Below are positions 41,701 through 52,464 of a stretch of 64,000 nt of DNA, in pieces. A program made the position numbers and the translations under genes. This stretch comes from Drosophila persimilis (Eukaryota > Arthropoda > Insecta > Diptera > Drosophilidae). The stretch spans positions 1 to 64,000 of the forward strand of contig NW_020825541.1 in assembly GCF_003286085.1 (NCBI RefSeq). Direction: 5' to 3'. Positions within the stretch are counted from its first letter, which is position 1. The number at the start of each line of letters is the position of its first letter. A model generated the notes under the pieces. That model was not told the DNA's origin. It made no database searches and was given only the letters and a program-made list of their open reading frames with translations.

Positions 41701-42240
41701 TAATCCCCCCCACTTAAATCACGCTTGGGGTGGGACACCCAAAGTGGGATCCGCTGACTGATCACATTGAAGGTCGGGCGTTTACTCTCGGCTATTTTGT
41801 AGGCCGGGCATTGAATGATCGCGCTGAAGACCGTTCATTGAATGACTGCTCGCGCCGAGGGCCGGGCATTTGCTATCCTCTTCTGGGTCTGGGTACGAAA
41901 TATATAGCCGGGCTGGTTGGTCTTCGGGAGGATTCCGACGCTCACTCGGCCTCTACCGCTCACGACGCGCTGCTCGCCGCGCCCGTGTCGCTCTCTCTCC
42001 AGCGATTTCTACCCAGCTTCGGCTCGGTTCCCTTTCTCTGCCGTCTTGCCGCGGCGCTCTCCTCCTCGTGTGGGCGCGGCGGCCACGTGTTGACGCTATG
42101 GATAGGGAGGTTAGGGAAGCCAGCCTCGGCTGTACGTGAATAATGGTCGACCTCACGGGCGGTTTTACAGAGATATACAGCTATTATTGGCCTAATGGTT
42201 CCGACTGGCATAGTACAGTCCCGATTCCCCTGCTACTCGT
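41701..42240 (-). mobile_element. Polypurine tract plus leader of internally deleted LTR element, copy 1
   Basis: On the minus strand AAGTGGGGGGGATTA (41701-41715) precedes the LTR. 41750-42240 matches the 51880-52385 leader of the other family (GGCCGGGCATTGAATGATCGC region). There is no gag or pol between leader and tract. This is a deletion derivative that could only move with help. Cut at 42240 by DINE-like copy F. Confidence 0.7.
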
Positions 42241-43352
42241 TATACCCGATACTCAAAATGAGTATTGGGGTATATTAGATTTGTGGTGAAAATGGATGTG
42301 TGTAACGTCCAGAAGGAATCGTTTCCGACCCCATAAAGTATATATATTCTTGATCAGCATCAATAGCCGAGTCGATTAAGCCATGTCTGTCTGTCCGTCT
42401 GTCCGTCTGTCCGTCCGTCCGTCTGTCCGTCTGTCCGTCCCCTTCAGCGCCTAATGCTCAAAGACTATAAGAGCTAGAGCAACGATGTTTTGGATCCAGA
42501 CTTCTGTGATATGTCACTGCTACAAAAATATTTCAAAACTTTGCCCCGCCCACTTCCGCCCGCACAAAGGGCGAAAATCTGTGGCATCCACAATTTTAAA
42601 GATACGAGAAAACCAAAAACGCACAATCGTAGAGAATGACCATATCTTTTAGACTGCAGAATCTGAATTGGATCGCATTATTATTATAGCCAGCATCAAG
42701 AAAACAATTTCATTTTTTCTCGCCCTGTCTCTCTCTAACACACACGTAGCATAGGCGGCTTTGCTTAGAGTAAAACATTAGCGCCTAGATCTCAGAGACT
42801 ATAAAAGCTAGAGCAACCAAATTTGGCATCCACACTCCTAATATATCGGACCGAGACGAGTTTGTTTCAAAATTTCGCCACACCCCTTTCCGCCCCCGCA
42901 AAGGATGCGAATCTGGGGATATTCACAAATCTCAGAGACTATTGAACCAAATTTGGTATCCGCACTTCTGTTAGATCTCACTATAAAACCTTTATCTCAA
43001 AATTTCGCACCACCCCCTTCCGCCCACACAAAGGACGAAAATCTGTTGCATCCACAATATTGCAGATTTGAGAAAACTAAAAACGCAGAATCATAGATAA
43101 CGACCATATCTATCAGATTGCTGAATCTGGATCAGATCAGATCATTTTTATAGCCAAAGGAAACAAATCAATTTGCAGTGGCTACGCAGCGCGTGACGTC
43201 ACGCTCAGACTGATTTTCTGTCTCACTCGCACGCACTCTTTGTCGTGTCGTTTAATATTAGCGGCGTCTGCCGGAGGAGAGCCATACTGATTTAGTATCG
43301 GGTATAACTGTAGAGTTGCGGTGTCCGCAGCAACTCACAACGTTCCTCCTCG
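42241..43352 (+). mobile_element. DINE-1-like element, copy F
   Basis: Full length, plus; central block of the C/H/I type. The 3' tip reads CCTCCTCG instead of CCCCCTCG. It sits after CTGCTACTCG, the same target bases as copy G. Confidence 0.88.
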
Positions 43353-43372
43353 TTTCTTTTTGTGTAGGGACT

Positions 43373-44544
43373 TTTTTTTGGGCATATATAGTGCATAAAT
43401 CAAATTATTCCATATTTAACTTCTATATATTATTCTTTATTCAATATATATTCGTTTATTCAGGTTCGATGGGGGTAGGTCTTGATACATAGACCAAGGT
43501 GTAGGCGCACGGAAAAAGCTCCAAGCAGCTGGTTTCGTTTCACAGGCAAAAGGGGTCAACGGCCTAACAAGCGCATATATGTTCTTTGGGAGTAAATGCA
43601 CAATGGGCCACAAAGAGGTTCATACGAGTTCTGCCCGTTCCGTTGGGTTTTATTTAATACACTTAACCTGCACATGCCATGATCTGACTTTTAGGTTAGG
43701 GCGAAGCACGGTGACAAAAAAAATTCGGGTCAGGGTCTCTTTTTTATTGGACGAGTCTGGTTATTCCTTGTCATTAGCAAGGAAGATCACTTGGCACTTT
43801 TTGTTTAGGGCTCTTGGCCCGGTGGCTGGATGGACCACTCTCGGTCGCGACGACTCGCATTGGGGCGGCGAAGAGCTCGCTGCTGCCGGCGCTAAAGCTC
43901 GGAAACGGCTGAGGGGCCGCTCTCTGTCGGCGCTGAAGCTCGGGAACTGCTGAAGGGCTCGATGTGGTGGATGGCGTTGGGGCTTTAGGTGGAGTTTCCC
44001 AACTCTACGGTGGACCGCTTTGGTGGAGGGCGTTGGGGCGTTGGGGGGGAGCGTCCCAACTCTACGGTGGCCCGCTTTGGGGCGATCGTCGGAAAAAACT
44101 GCACCATCCTCTGCACAGTGGATGGGGGATTGATTTCTCTACTGGGTGGATGGGGTCTTGCTTTCGAAAGGCCGGCGGATCGTGCTGATCTACGGAGAAC
44201 TTTTATTTGATTTTTAACTTTTATTAAATTTTTTTCTTGAGAGCTGGATAAGTACGTCCGTACTGTTCGGATACCATGAGGAGAGAGCGAGCTGCTTTTC
44301 CCGGAAATCAAGGCCTCATCCCATCGTTCTTCCCTTTTTCTTTCCGATTTGTCAAAATGACAGTGGGAGGAAGAGGCCGATTAAAACGTCAGCCAAAAGA
44401 AATAATATAATAAATAATATGGCGTGTTAAAAGCTTAGCTTTCTTGAACCCAACAGAAGACTTAGCCTATTCGCGTAGCATAATTTTAGGGAAAATTAAG
44501 ACGTCGATGCAAACAATTTTTTTTCTTACAACAAGCGCACTACA
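43373..44544 (-). mobile_element. Long LTR, copy 2
   Basis: Duplicate of 40551-41700 with a ~32-bp insertion (around 43683-43715) and few substitutions. Confidence 0.72.
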
Positions 44545-45084
44545 TAATCCCCCCCACTTAAATCACGCTTGGGGTGGGACACCCAAAGTGGGATCCGCTG
44601 ACTGATCACATTGAAGGTCGGGCGTTTACTCTCGGCTATTTTGTAGGCCGGGCATTGAATGATCGCGCTGAAGACCGTTCATTGAATGACTGCTCGCGCC
44701 GAGGGCCGGGCATTTGCTATCCTCTTCTGGGTCTGGGTACGAAATATATAGCCGGGCTGGTTGGTCTTCGGGAGGATTCCGACGCTCACTCGGCCTCTAC
44801 CGCTCACGACGCGCTGCTCGCCGCGCCCGTGTCGCTCTCTCTCCAGCGATTTCTACCCAGCTTCGGCTCGGTTCCCTTTCTCTGCCGTCTTGCCGCGGCG
44901 CTCTCCTCCTCGTGTGGGCGCGGCGGCCACGTGTTGACGCTATGGCTAGGGAGGTTAGGGAAGCCAGCCTCGGCTGTAAGTGAATAATGATCGACCTCAC
45001 GGGCGGTTTTACAGAGATATACAGCTATTATTGGCCTAATGGTTCCGACTGGCATAGTACAGTCCCGATTCCCCTGCTACTCGT
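44545..45084 (-). mobile_element. Polypurine tract plus leader, copy 2
   Basis: Duplicate of 41701-42240, followed by copy G at the same position. Confidence 0.72.
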
Positions 45085-46190
45085 TATACTCGATACTCAA
45101 AATGAGTATTGGGGTATATTAGATTTGTGGTGAAAATGGATGTGTGTAACGTCCAGAAGGAATCGTTTCCGACCCCATAAAGTATATATATTCTTGATCA
45201 GCATCAATAGCCGAGTCGATTAAGCCATGTCTGTCTGTCCGTCTGTCCGTCTGTCCGTCCGTCCGTCTGTCCGTCTGTCCGTCCCCTTCAGCGCCTAATG
45301 CTCAAAGACTATAAGAGCTAGAGCAACGATGTTTTGGATCCAGACTTCTGTGATATGTCACTGCTACAAAAATATTTCAAAACTTTGCCCCGCCCACTTC
45401 CGCCCCCACAAAGGGCGAAAATCTGTGGCATCCACAATTTCGACGATACGAGAAAACTAAAAACGCAGAATCGTAGAAGATGACTATATCTTCTAGAGTG
45501 CAAAATCTGAACCAGATCGTATAATTATTACAGCCAGAATCACGAAAACAATTTCACTCTTTCTCGCTCTGTCTCACTCTAACACACAGGTTTCATGGTC
45601 GGTTTTGCCAATTGCAAAATATGAGTTCAAGGATCTCAGAACCCATAAACCAAATTTGGTACCCACACTCCTGTGATATCGGACATTGACCATTTTGTGT
45701 CAAAATTTCGCCACACCCCCTTCCGCACCCGCAAAGGACGAAAATCTGAGGCAACCACAAATCTCAGAGACTATTAAGGCTAGAGTAACCAAATTTGGTA
45801 CACACACTCCTTTAAGATGTCACTATAAAACGTATATCTCAGAATTTCGCCCCACCCCCATCCGCCCCCACAAAAGACGAAAATCTGTTGCATCCACAAT
45901 ATTGCAGATTTGAGAAAACTAAAAACGCAGAATCAAAGACAATGACCATATCTATTAGATTGCTGAATCTGGATCAGATCAGACCATTTTTTTAGCCAAA
46001 GGGAACAAATCAATTTGCACTGGCTTCGCAGCGCCCGACGTCACGCTCAGACTGATTTTCTGTCTCTCTCGCACTCTTTGTCGTGTCGTTCAATATTAGC
46101 GGCGTCTGCCGGAGGAAAGCCATACTGACTTAGTATCGGGTATAACTGTAGAGTTGCGGTGTCCGCAGCAACTCACAACGTTCCCCCTCG
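45085..46190 (+). mobile_element. DINE-1-like element, copy G (mosaic)
   Basis: Its first ~300 bp match copy F (CTGCTACAAAAAT, same microsatellite layout). The remainder matches the A/B/D/E type, closest to copy E (deleted segment before CCAAATTTGGTACCC). First member of a tandem run. Confidence 0.85.
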
Positions 46191-46191
46191 T

Positions 46192-47321
46192 TATACCCGA
46201 TACTCAAAATGAGTATTGGGGTATATTAGATTTGTGGTAAAAGTGGATGTGTGTAACGTCCAGAAGGAATCGTTTCCGACCCTATAAAGTATATATATTC
46301 TTGATCAGCATCAATAGCCGAGTCGATTGAGCCCTGTCTGTCTGTCCGTCCATCCGTCTGTCCGTCTGTCCGTCTGTCCGTCCGTCCGTCTATCCGTCCC
46401 CTTCAGCGCCTAGTGCTCAAAGACTATAAGAGCTAGAGCAACGATGTTTTGGATCCAGACTTCTGTGATATGTCACTGCTACAAAAATATTTCAAAACTT
46501 TGCCCCGCCCACTTCCGCCCCCACAAAGGACGAAAATCTGTGGCATCCACATTTTTAAAGATACGATAAAACCAAAAACGCAGAATCGTAGAGAATGAGC
46601 ATGTCTTATAGACTGCAGAATCTGAATTGGATCGTATTATTATTATAGCCAGCATCAAGAAAACAATTTCATTTTTTCTCGCCCTGTCTCTCTCTAACAC
46701 ACACGTAGCATAGGCGGCTTTGCTTAGAGTAAAACATTAGCGCCTAGATCTCAGAGACTATAAAAGATAGAGCAACCAAATTTGGTATCCACACTCCTAA
46801 TATATCAGACCGAGACGAGTTTGTTTCAAAATTTCGCCACACCCCCTTCCGCCCCCGCAAAGGATGCAAATCTGGGAATATTCACAAATCTCAGAGAGTA
46901 TTAAGGCTAGAGTAACCAAATTTAGTGTCCGTACTCCTGTTAGATCTCACTATAAAACGTATATATCAAAATTTCGCCCCACCCCCTTCCGCCCACACAA
47001 AGGACGAAAATCTGTTGCATCCACAATATTGCACATTCGAGAAAACTAAAAACCCAGAATCATAAATAATGACCATATCTATCAGGTTGCTGAATCTGGA
47101 TCAGATCAGATCATTTTTATAGCCAAAAGGAACAAATCAATTTGCACTGGCTACGCAGCGCCCGACGTCACGCTCAGACTGATTTTCTGTCTCTCTCGCA
47201 CGCACTATTTGTCGTGTCGTTTAATATTAGCGGCGTCTGCCGGAGGAGAGCCATACTGACTTAGTATCGGGTATAACCGTAGAGTTGCGGTGTCCGCAGC
47301 AACTCACAACGTTCCCCCTCG
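46192..47321 (+). mobile_element. DINE-1-like element, copy H
   Basis: Starts one base after the 3' end of copy G. C/F/I type. 5' palindrome and 3' hairpin present. Confidence 0.88.
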
Positions 47322-47325
47322 TTTT

Positions 47326-48431
47326 TATACCCGATACTCAAAATGAGTATTGGGGTATATTAGATTTGTGGTAAAAGTGGATGTGTGTAACGTCCAGAAG
47401 GAATCGTTTCCGACCCCATAAAGTATATATATTCTTGATCAGCATCAATAGCCGAGTCGATTGAGCCATGTCTGTCTGTCCGTCTGTCCGTCCGTCCGTC
47501 TGTCCGTCCCCTTCAGCGCCTAATGCTCAAAGACTATAAGAGCTAGAGCAACGATGTTTTGGATCCAGACTTCTGTGATATGTCACTGCTACAAAAATAT
47601 TTCAAAACTTTGCCCCGCCCACTTCCGCCCCCACAAAGGGCGAAAATCTGTGGCATCCACAATTTTAAAGATACGAGAAAACAAAAAACGCAGAATCGTA
47701 GAGAATGACCATATCTTTTAGACTGCAGAATCTGAATTGGATCGTATTACTATTATAGCCAGCATCAAGAAAACAATTTCATTTTTTCTCGCCCTGTCTC
47801 TCTCTAACACACAGGTAGCATAGGCGGCTTTGCTTAGAGTAAAACATTAGCGCCTAGATCTCAGAGACTATAAAAGCTAGAGCAACCAAATTTGGTATCC
47901 ACACTCCTAATATATCAGACCGAGACGAGTTTGTTTCAAAATTTCGCCACACCCCCTTCCGCCCCCGCAAAGGATGCAAATCTGGGGATATTCACAAATC
48001 TCAAAGACTATTAACGCTAGAGTAACCAAATTTGGAATCCGCACTTCTCTTAGATCTCACTATAAAACGTGTATCTCAAAATTTCGCCCCACCCCCTTCC
48101 GCCCACACAAAGGACGAAAATCTGTTGCATCCACAATATTGCAGATTCGAGAAAACTAAAAACGGAGAATCATAGATAACGACCATATCTATCAGATTGC
48201 TGAATCTGGATCAGATCAGATAATTTTTGTAGCCAAAAGGAACAAATCAATTTGCAGTGGCTACGCAGCGCGTGACATCACGCTCAGACTGATTTTCTGT
48301 CTCTCTCGCACGCACTCTTTGTCGTATCGTTTAATATTAGCGGCGTCTGCCGGAGGAAAGCCATACTGACTTAGTATCGGGTATAACTGTAGAGTTGCGG
48401 TGTCCGCAGCAACTCACAACGTTCCCCCTCG
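47326..48431 (+). mobile_element. DINE-1-like element, copy I
   Basis: Starts four T residues after the 3' end of copy H. C/F/H type. Followed by the rest of the interrupted leader (TTTTTTGATCGATTG). Confidence 0.88.
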
Positions 48432-48482
48432 TTTTTTGATCGATTGTTCCACTTAGCGCCACAAAACTTAACGGAATCCCGG
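48432..48482 (-). other. Primer-proximal leader piece
   Basis: Short leader between copy I and the primer site. Its uninterrupted version is 52385-52443. Confidence 0.6.
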
Positions 48483-48501
48483 AGTCCCTGCTCGGGCGCC
48501 A
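48483..48501 (-). other. Primer binding site, tRNA-Lys-type
   Basis: The minus strand reads TGGCGCCCGAGCAGGGACT. Confidence 0.75.
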
Positions 48502-48503
48502 TC

Positions 48504-49603
48504 TGTACGGAAGCGATCCTGGGCTGGGGTACATATCTCAGTCTACTCCAGGGTCGAAATTACAGTAATATTTATAATTTGCCGGGACTCCGTATTTCGG
48601 ACCGACGATGGGGACGGGGCGGCATTCCCGCGGACGGGAGCGATCGTAGCGTGGGACGTGGCAGTCGGTTTCACCGAGAGCACTCAGGTTATCGCCGAAT
48701 AGCGCCTTCAGGACTCCACCGAACTCAGAATCAATACGGAGGTCTTTACTATGCGATAATACCGATAGGGGTCGCCGAGAGTACTTGGGCTATCGCCGGG
48801 CGGTACTTACGGGACCCCGCCGGCCTAAGAATTACTACGACGCGGAAGGGGGACTTTGCTATGCGGAAATACCGACAAGTATCGCCGAGAGTACCTAGGC
48901 TATCGCCGGACGGTACTTACGGGACCCTGACGGCCTAAGAATTACTACGACGCGGAAAAGGGGACTTTGCTATGCGGAAATACCGACAAGTATCGCAGAG
49001 AGTACCTAGACTATCGCCGGACGGTACTTACGGGACCCTGTCGGCCTAAGAATTACTACGACGCGGAAAGGGGGACTTTGCCATGCGGAAATACCGACAA
49101 GTATCGCCGAGAGTACCTAGGCTATAGGCGGACGGTACTTACGGGACCCTGTCGGCCTAAGAAATACTACGAGGGTCAGGGATATCGACAAGCTTCACCG
49201 ATAGTCCCTAGGAAATCGCCGGATGGCACTCACGGGACACTATCGGGCTAAACATTACTGCGAAAGTCTTTATCATACAGGGCAGGTATCGCCGAGAGGG
49301 CTCAGGCAATCGTCGGACAGCCCCGTCGGGACGGACCCTGCGGGGTCACAAACTACGGGAGGGAATCAGGCGGAGGGAACGCCGACAGGTGTCACCGAGA
49401 ACGCCTAGGCAATCGCCGGACAGCGGCCTCAGGATCCTGTCGGGCTACGAACTACTGGATGGAATCACGCAGACTCGGGCAAGAGGCGGGAGGAAGGGCA
49501 GAGAAGATAGAGCCCCGGGCCACCAGGTTCCCTAGTGTCTAGATTGTTGGTGGTCGGGCTATGTTTCTGTTACATTCGTTACATTTCACTTTATTCTTTC
49601 TTG
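48504..49603 (-). mobile_element. Satellite-bearing LTR, copy a
   Basis: Begins TGTACGGAAG next to the primer site. It contains about four ~112-bp direct repeats (core ACTTACGGGACCCTGTCGG, spacing ~112 bp between 48800 and 49140) and further degenerate units. It ends in sequence with AATAAA on the minus strand (49578-49600), where a Pao/BEL fragment replaces the rest. Confidence 0.72.
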
Positions 49604-50146
49604 GATGCTGGAAAATTTGGTATCGGCTATGGTAACAATTCCTAGCCAGCAGGTGGGAGAAAGTAAACCTAGCACCCTAATCACCTCCATTAACGATCAT
49701 AATAGCTCAACATGCAAGTATTGCAAATCCTCCGATCACTACATATCCCGATGCCAGGCATTTCTAGATCTCCCTGTTTTTCTCGATACAAGGAGGTGAA
49801 GAAGCGCCATTTATGTCTAAACTGCCTCAACAGAGGCCATTCATTTCAACGCTGCAAGTCAGGGGCATGTAGAAATTGCCAAGCCAAGCATCACACACTG
49901 CTCCACATGCAGTCGGGCGCTTACGCTGAGTTGCCGTCGCCGAGCACGGAATCGACCCAGCATGATCCTGCGAGTGCCCTAGTAGCAAGCAAATATACTA
50001 GCCCTCCCCCGTCGAATCAAAAATCTCTGCCTAGCCAAAACGTGCTGCTAGCTACCGCAATCGTATATGTCAGGGGCCGTTTTGGATCGCTTATTCCATG
50101 TCGTGCCATTTTAGATTCCGCTTCTCAGGTTACTTTATAACATCGA
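49604..50146 (+). pseudogene. Captured Pao/BEL gag-protease fragment
   Basis: Matches 61889-62430 of the degenerate Pao/BEL element almost base for base. It has zinc knuckles (CKYCKSSDHYISRC, CLNCLNRGHSFQRC, CRNCQAKHH) and the start of the DUF1758-like protease (AILDSASQ, with Gly changed to Ala). It has no element ends of its own. It is sandwiched between two partial satellite-type LTRs, so it is a patch rather than an insertion of a whole element. Confidence 0.82.
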
Positions 50147-51303
50147 GACTTACGGGACCCTGTCGGCCTAAGAATTACTACGACGCGGAAAAGGGGGACC
50201 TTGCTATGCGGAAATACCGACAAGCATCACCGAGAGTGCCTAGGCAATCGCCGGATAGCACTTACGGGACACTGTCGAACTAAGAATTACCACGGGGGGT
50301 CAGGGATATCGACAAGCATCGCCGAGAGTGCCTAGGCAATCGACGGATAGCACTTACGGGACACTATCGAACTAAGAATTACTACGGGGGTCAGGGATAT
50401 CGACAGGCATCGCCCAGAGTGCCTAGGCAATCGCCGGATAGCACTTACGGGACGCTGTCGAGCTAAGAATTACTACGAGGGTCGGGGATACCGGCAAGCA
50501 TCGCCGAGAGTGCCTAGGCAATCGCCAGATAGTACTTACGGGACGCTGTCGAACTAAGAATTACTACGAGGGTCGGGGATACCGGCAAGCATCGCCGAGA
50601 GTGCCTAGGCAATCACCGGTTAGCACTTACGGGACACCGCCGAACTAAGAATTTCTACGAATACGAGAATACCGACGCGTATCGCCGAGAGTGCTTAGGC
50701 AATCACCGGATAGCACTCACGGGACACTATCGGGCTAAACATTACTGCAAAAGTCTTTATCATACAGGGCAGGTATCGCCGAGAGGGCTTAGGCAATCGC
50801 CGGACAGCCCAGCATCACCGGGGGCGCTTAGACGATCGTCGGATAGCGGCTTCGGGACCCTGCGGGGTCACAAACTACGGGAGGGAATCAGGCGGAGGGA
50901 ACGCCGACAGGTGTCACCGAGAACGCCTAGGCAATCGCCGGACAGCGGCCTCAGGATCCAGTCGGGCTACGAACTACTGGATGGAATCACGCAGACTCGG
51001 GCAAGAGGCGGGAGGAAGGGCAGAGAAGATGAAGCCCCGGGCCTCCAGGTTCCCTAGTGTATCGAATGTTGGTGGTCGGGCTACGACTGCTACGACTGCT
51101 CCCAATCGAATCTCTTCTATCCACGTTTTTTTCCTCCAGCTTCAGAACTCTCCCGATCCAGCGTCAGCGTGGGCGGTCATCGTCGTCATACTCGCGGCGG
51201 CAGAGGGCTGCGCCGGTGACTTTTGTCTCTCCTTTTCGCTGCTGGCGCGTCGTTACTCGGTTTTGGTTTTCCGCGTTTTGTCTTCTGCCGTTGCTGCTGT
51301 GGG
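50147..51303 (-). mobile_element. Satellite-bearing LTR, copy b (partial)
   Basis: Resumes mid-repeat (ACTTACGGGACCC) and holds about seven units with ~90-113-bp spacing to 50960. It then continues with the 51070-51300 segment that is shared with 54070-54320. It lacks ~330 bp present in copy c. Confidence 0.7.
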
Positions 51304-51304
51304 C

Positions 51305-51607
51305 TTACCCTTTCGCCGCGCTGTCGAAGACCATTCCGAGCTCTTTGATCCGTTTTTCGATCGCAGTCGGATGCTCCCCGCGCGAGATAAAGGCCGAGAT
51401 CCGGCTGCGCAGTTCGTCCACTGTCCCGGTTTCACGGAGGCCGAATTCGGCGGCGATGGCCTGCAATTCGTCCTTGCGCCGATACGAAATCCACTGTACC
51501 CCCATGTCGAAGTACGGTGGTCGAACTGGCACTTCGAGCTCTTTTGCGTTTCCGACGGTAGTATCACGTATTGACCCTCCGGTAGAGTCTTTTCTTAGGT
51601 AACGCAC
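51305..51607 (-). pseudogene. gag: Gag N-terminal fragment of satellite-LTR family
   Basis: About 100 codons. The SAP-like start (VQWISYRRKDELQAIAAEF) is related to that at 23454-24059. The frame leaves Gag at 51304 and runs into LTR sequence sharing TAAGCCC/TTAGCCC at the break, which suggests a microhomology deletion of the rest of gag and all of pol. A likely start is the methionine before GVQWIS, near 51500. Confidence 0.72.
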
Positions 51608-52443
51608 TGAATACCGGGGTCCTTGGGGCTAGTCACGGAAACACGGCGTATGCACGGCCCACGCGGCTGTCCAGTGGAGGCGTCCTTGAAGTCCTTGCTG
51701 CTTGGGGTCCTGGTCGATAGTCCTTGCTATCGTTGTCCTTGGAATTGTGCTGACTGTTGATCCTTGCTAGGCCGGTCGATAGTCCTTGCTATCGTTGTCC
51801 TTGGAATTGTCCTTGTGGTCCTGGTCGTGCTGGGTTCGTTGATTTAATCGTTAGATCTCGTCCCGTGTCGATGGCTGAACGCTGACTGATCACTTTGAAG
51901 GCCGGGCGTTTACTCTCCGCTATCGTTTTATAGGCCGGGCATTGAATGATCGCGCTGAAGACCGTTCATTGAATGACTGCTCGCGATGAGGGCCGGGCAT
52001 TGACTATCTTCTTCTGGGTCTGGGTACGAAATATATAGCCGGGCTGGTTAGTTTTTGGGAGAATTCCGACGCTCGCTCGGCCTCTACCGCTCACGTCGCT
52101 CGCTCGGCCTCTACCGCTCACGACGCGCTGCTCGCCGCGTACGTGTCGCTCTCTCTCCAGCGATTTCTGCCCAGCTTCGGCTCGGTTCCCTTTCTCTGCC
52201 GTCTTGCCGCGGCGCTCTCCTCCTCGTGTGGGCGCGGCGGCCACGTGTTGACGCTATGGCTAGGGAGGTTAGGGAAGCCAGCCTCGGCTGCACGTGAATA
52301 ATGGTCGACCTCACGTGCGGTTTTACAGAGATATACAGCTATTCCTGGCCGTGCTTGCACATGGTACAGTCTGGATTCCCCCTGCTACTCGTTTTTCTGA
52401 TCGACTGTTCCACTTAGCGCCCCAAAACATAACGGAATCCCGG
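51608..52443 (-). other. Leader of satellite-LTR family
   Basis: Non-coding, with a ~70-bp duplication of GGTCGATAGTCCTTGCTATC (51709 and 51775). It includes the uninterrupted insertion site CTGCTACTCGTTTTTCTGATC (52376-52396) used by DINE-like copies F, G-I elsewhere. Confidence 0.65.
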
Positions 52444-52462
52444 AGTCCCTGCTCGGGCGCCA
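52444..52462 (-). other. Primer binding site, tRNA-Lys-type
   Basis: The minus strand reads TGGCGCCCGAGCAGGGACT, complementary to a tRNA-Lys(UUU)-like 3' end with about one mismatch. Confidence 0.75.
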
Positions 52463-52464
52463 TC

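Noticed and set aside
41120-42211. ORFs in the 1150-bp LTR and leader, repeated at 43964-45055 and in part at 52055-52360
   Set aside because: Their recurrence follows the duplicated LTR and leader; overlapping frames on both strands are open because of GC-rich sequence.
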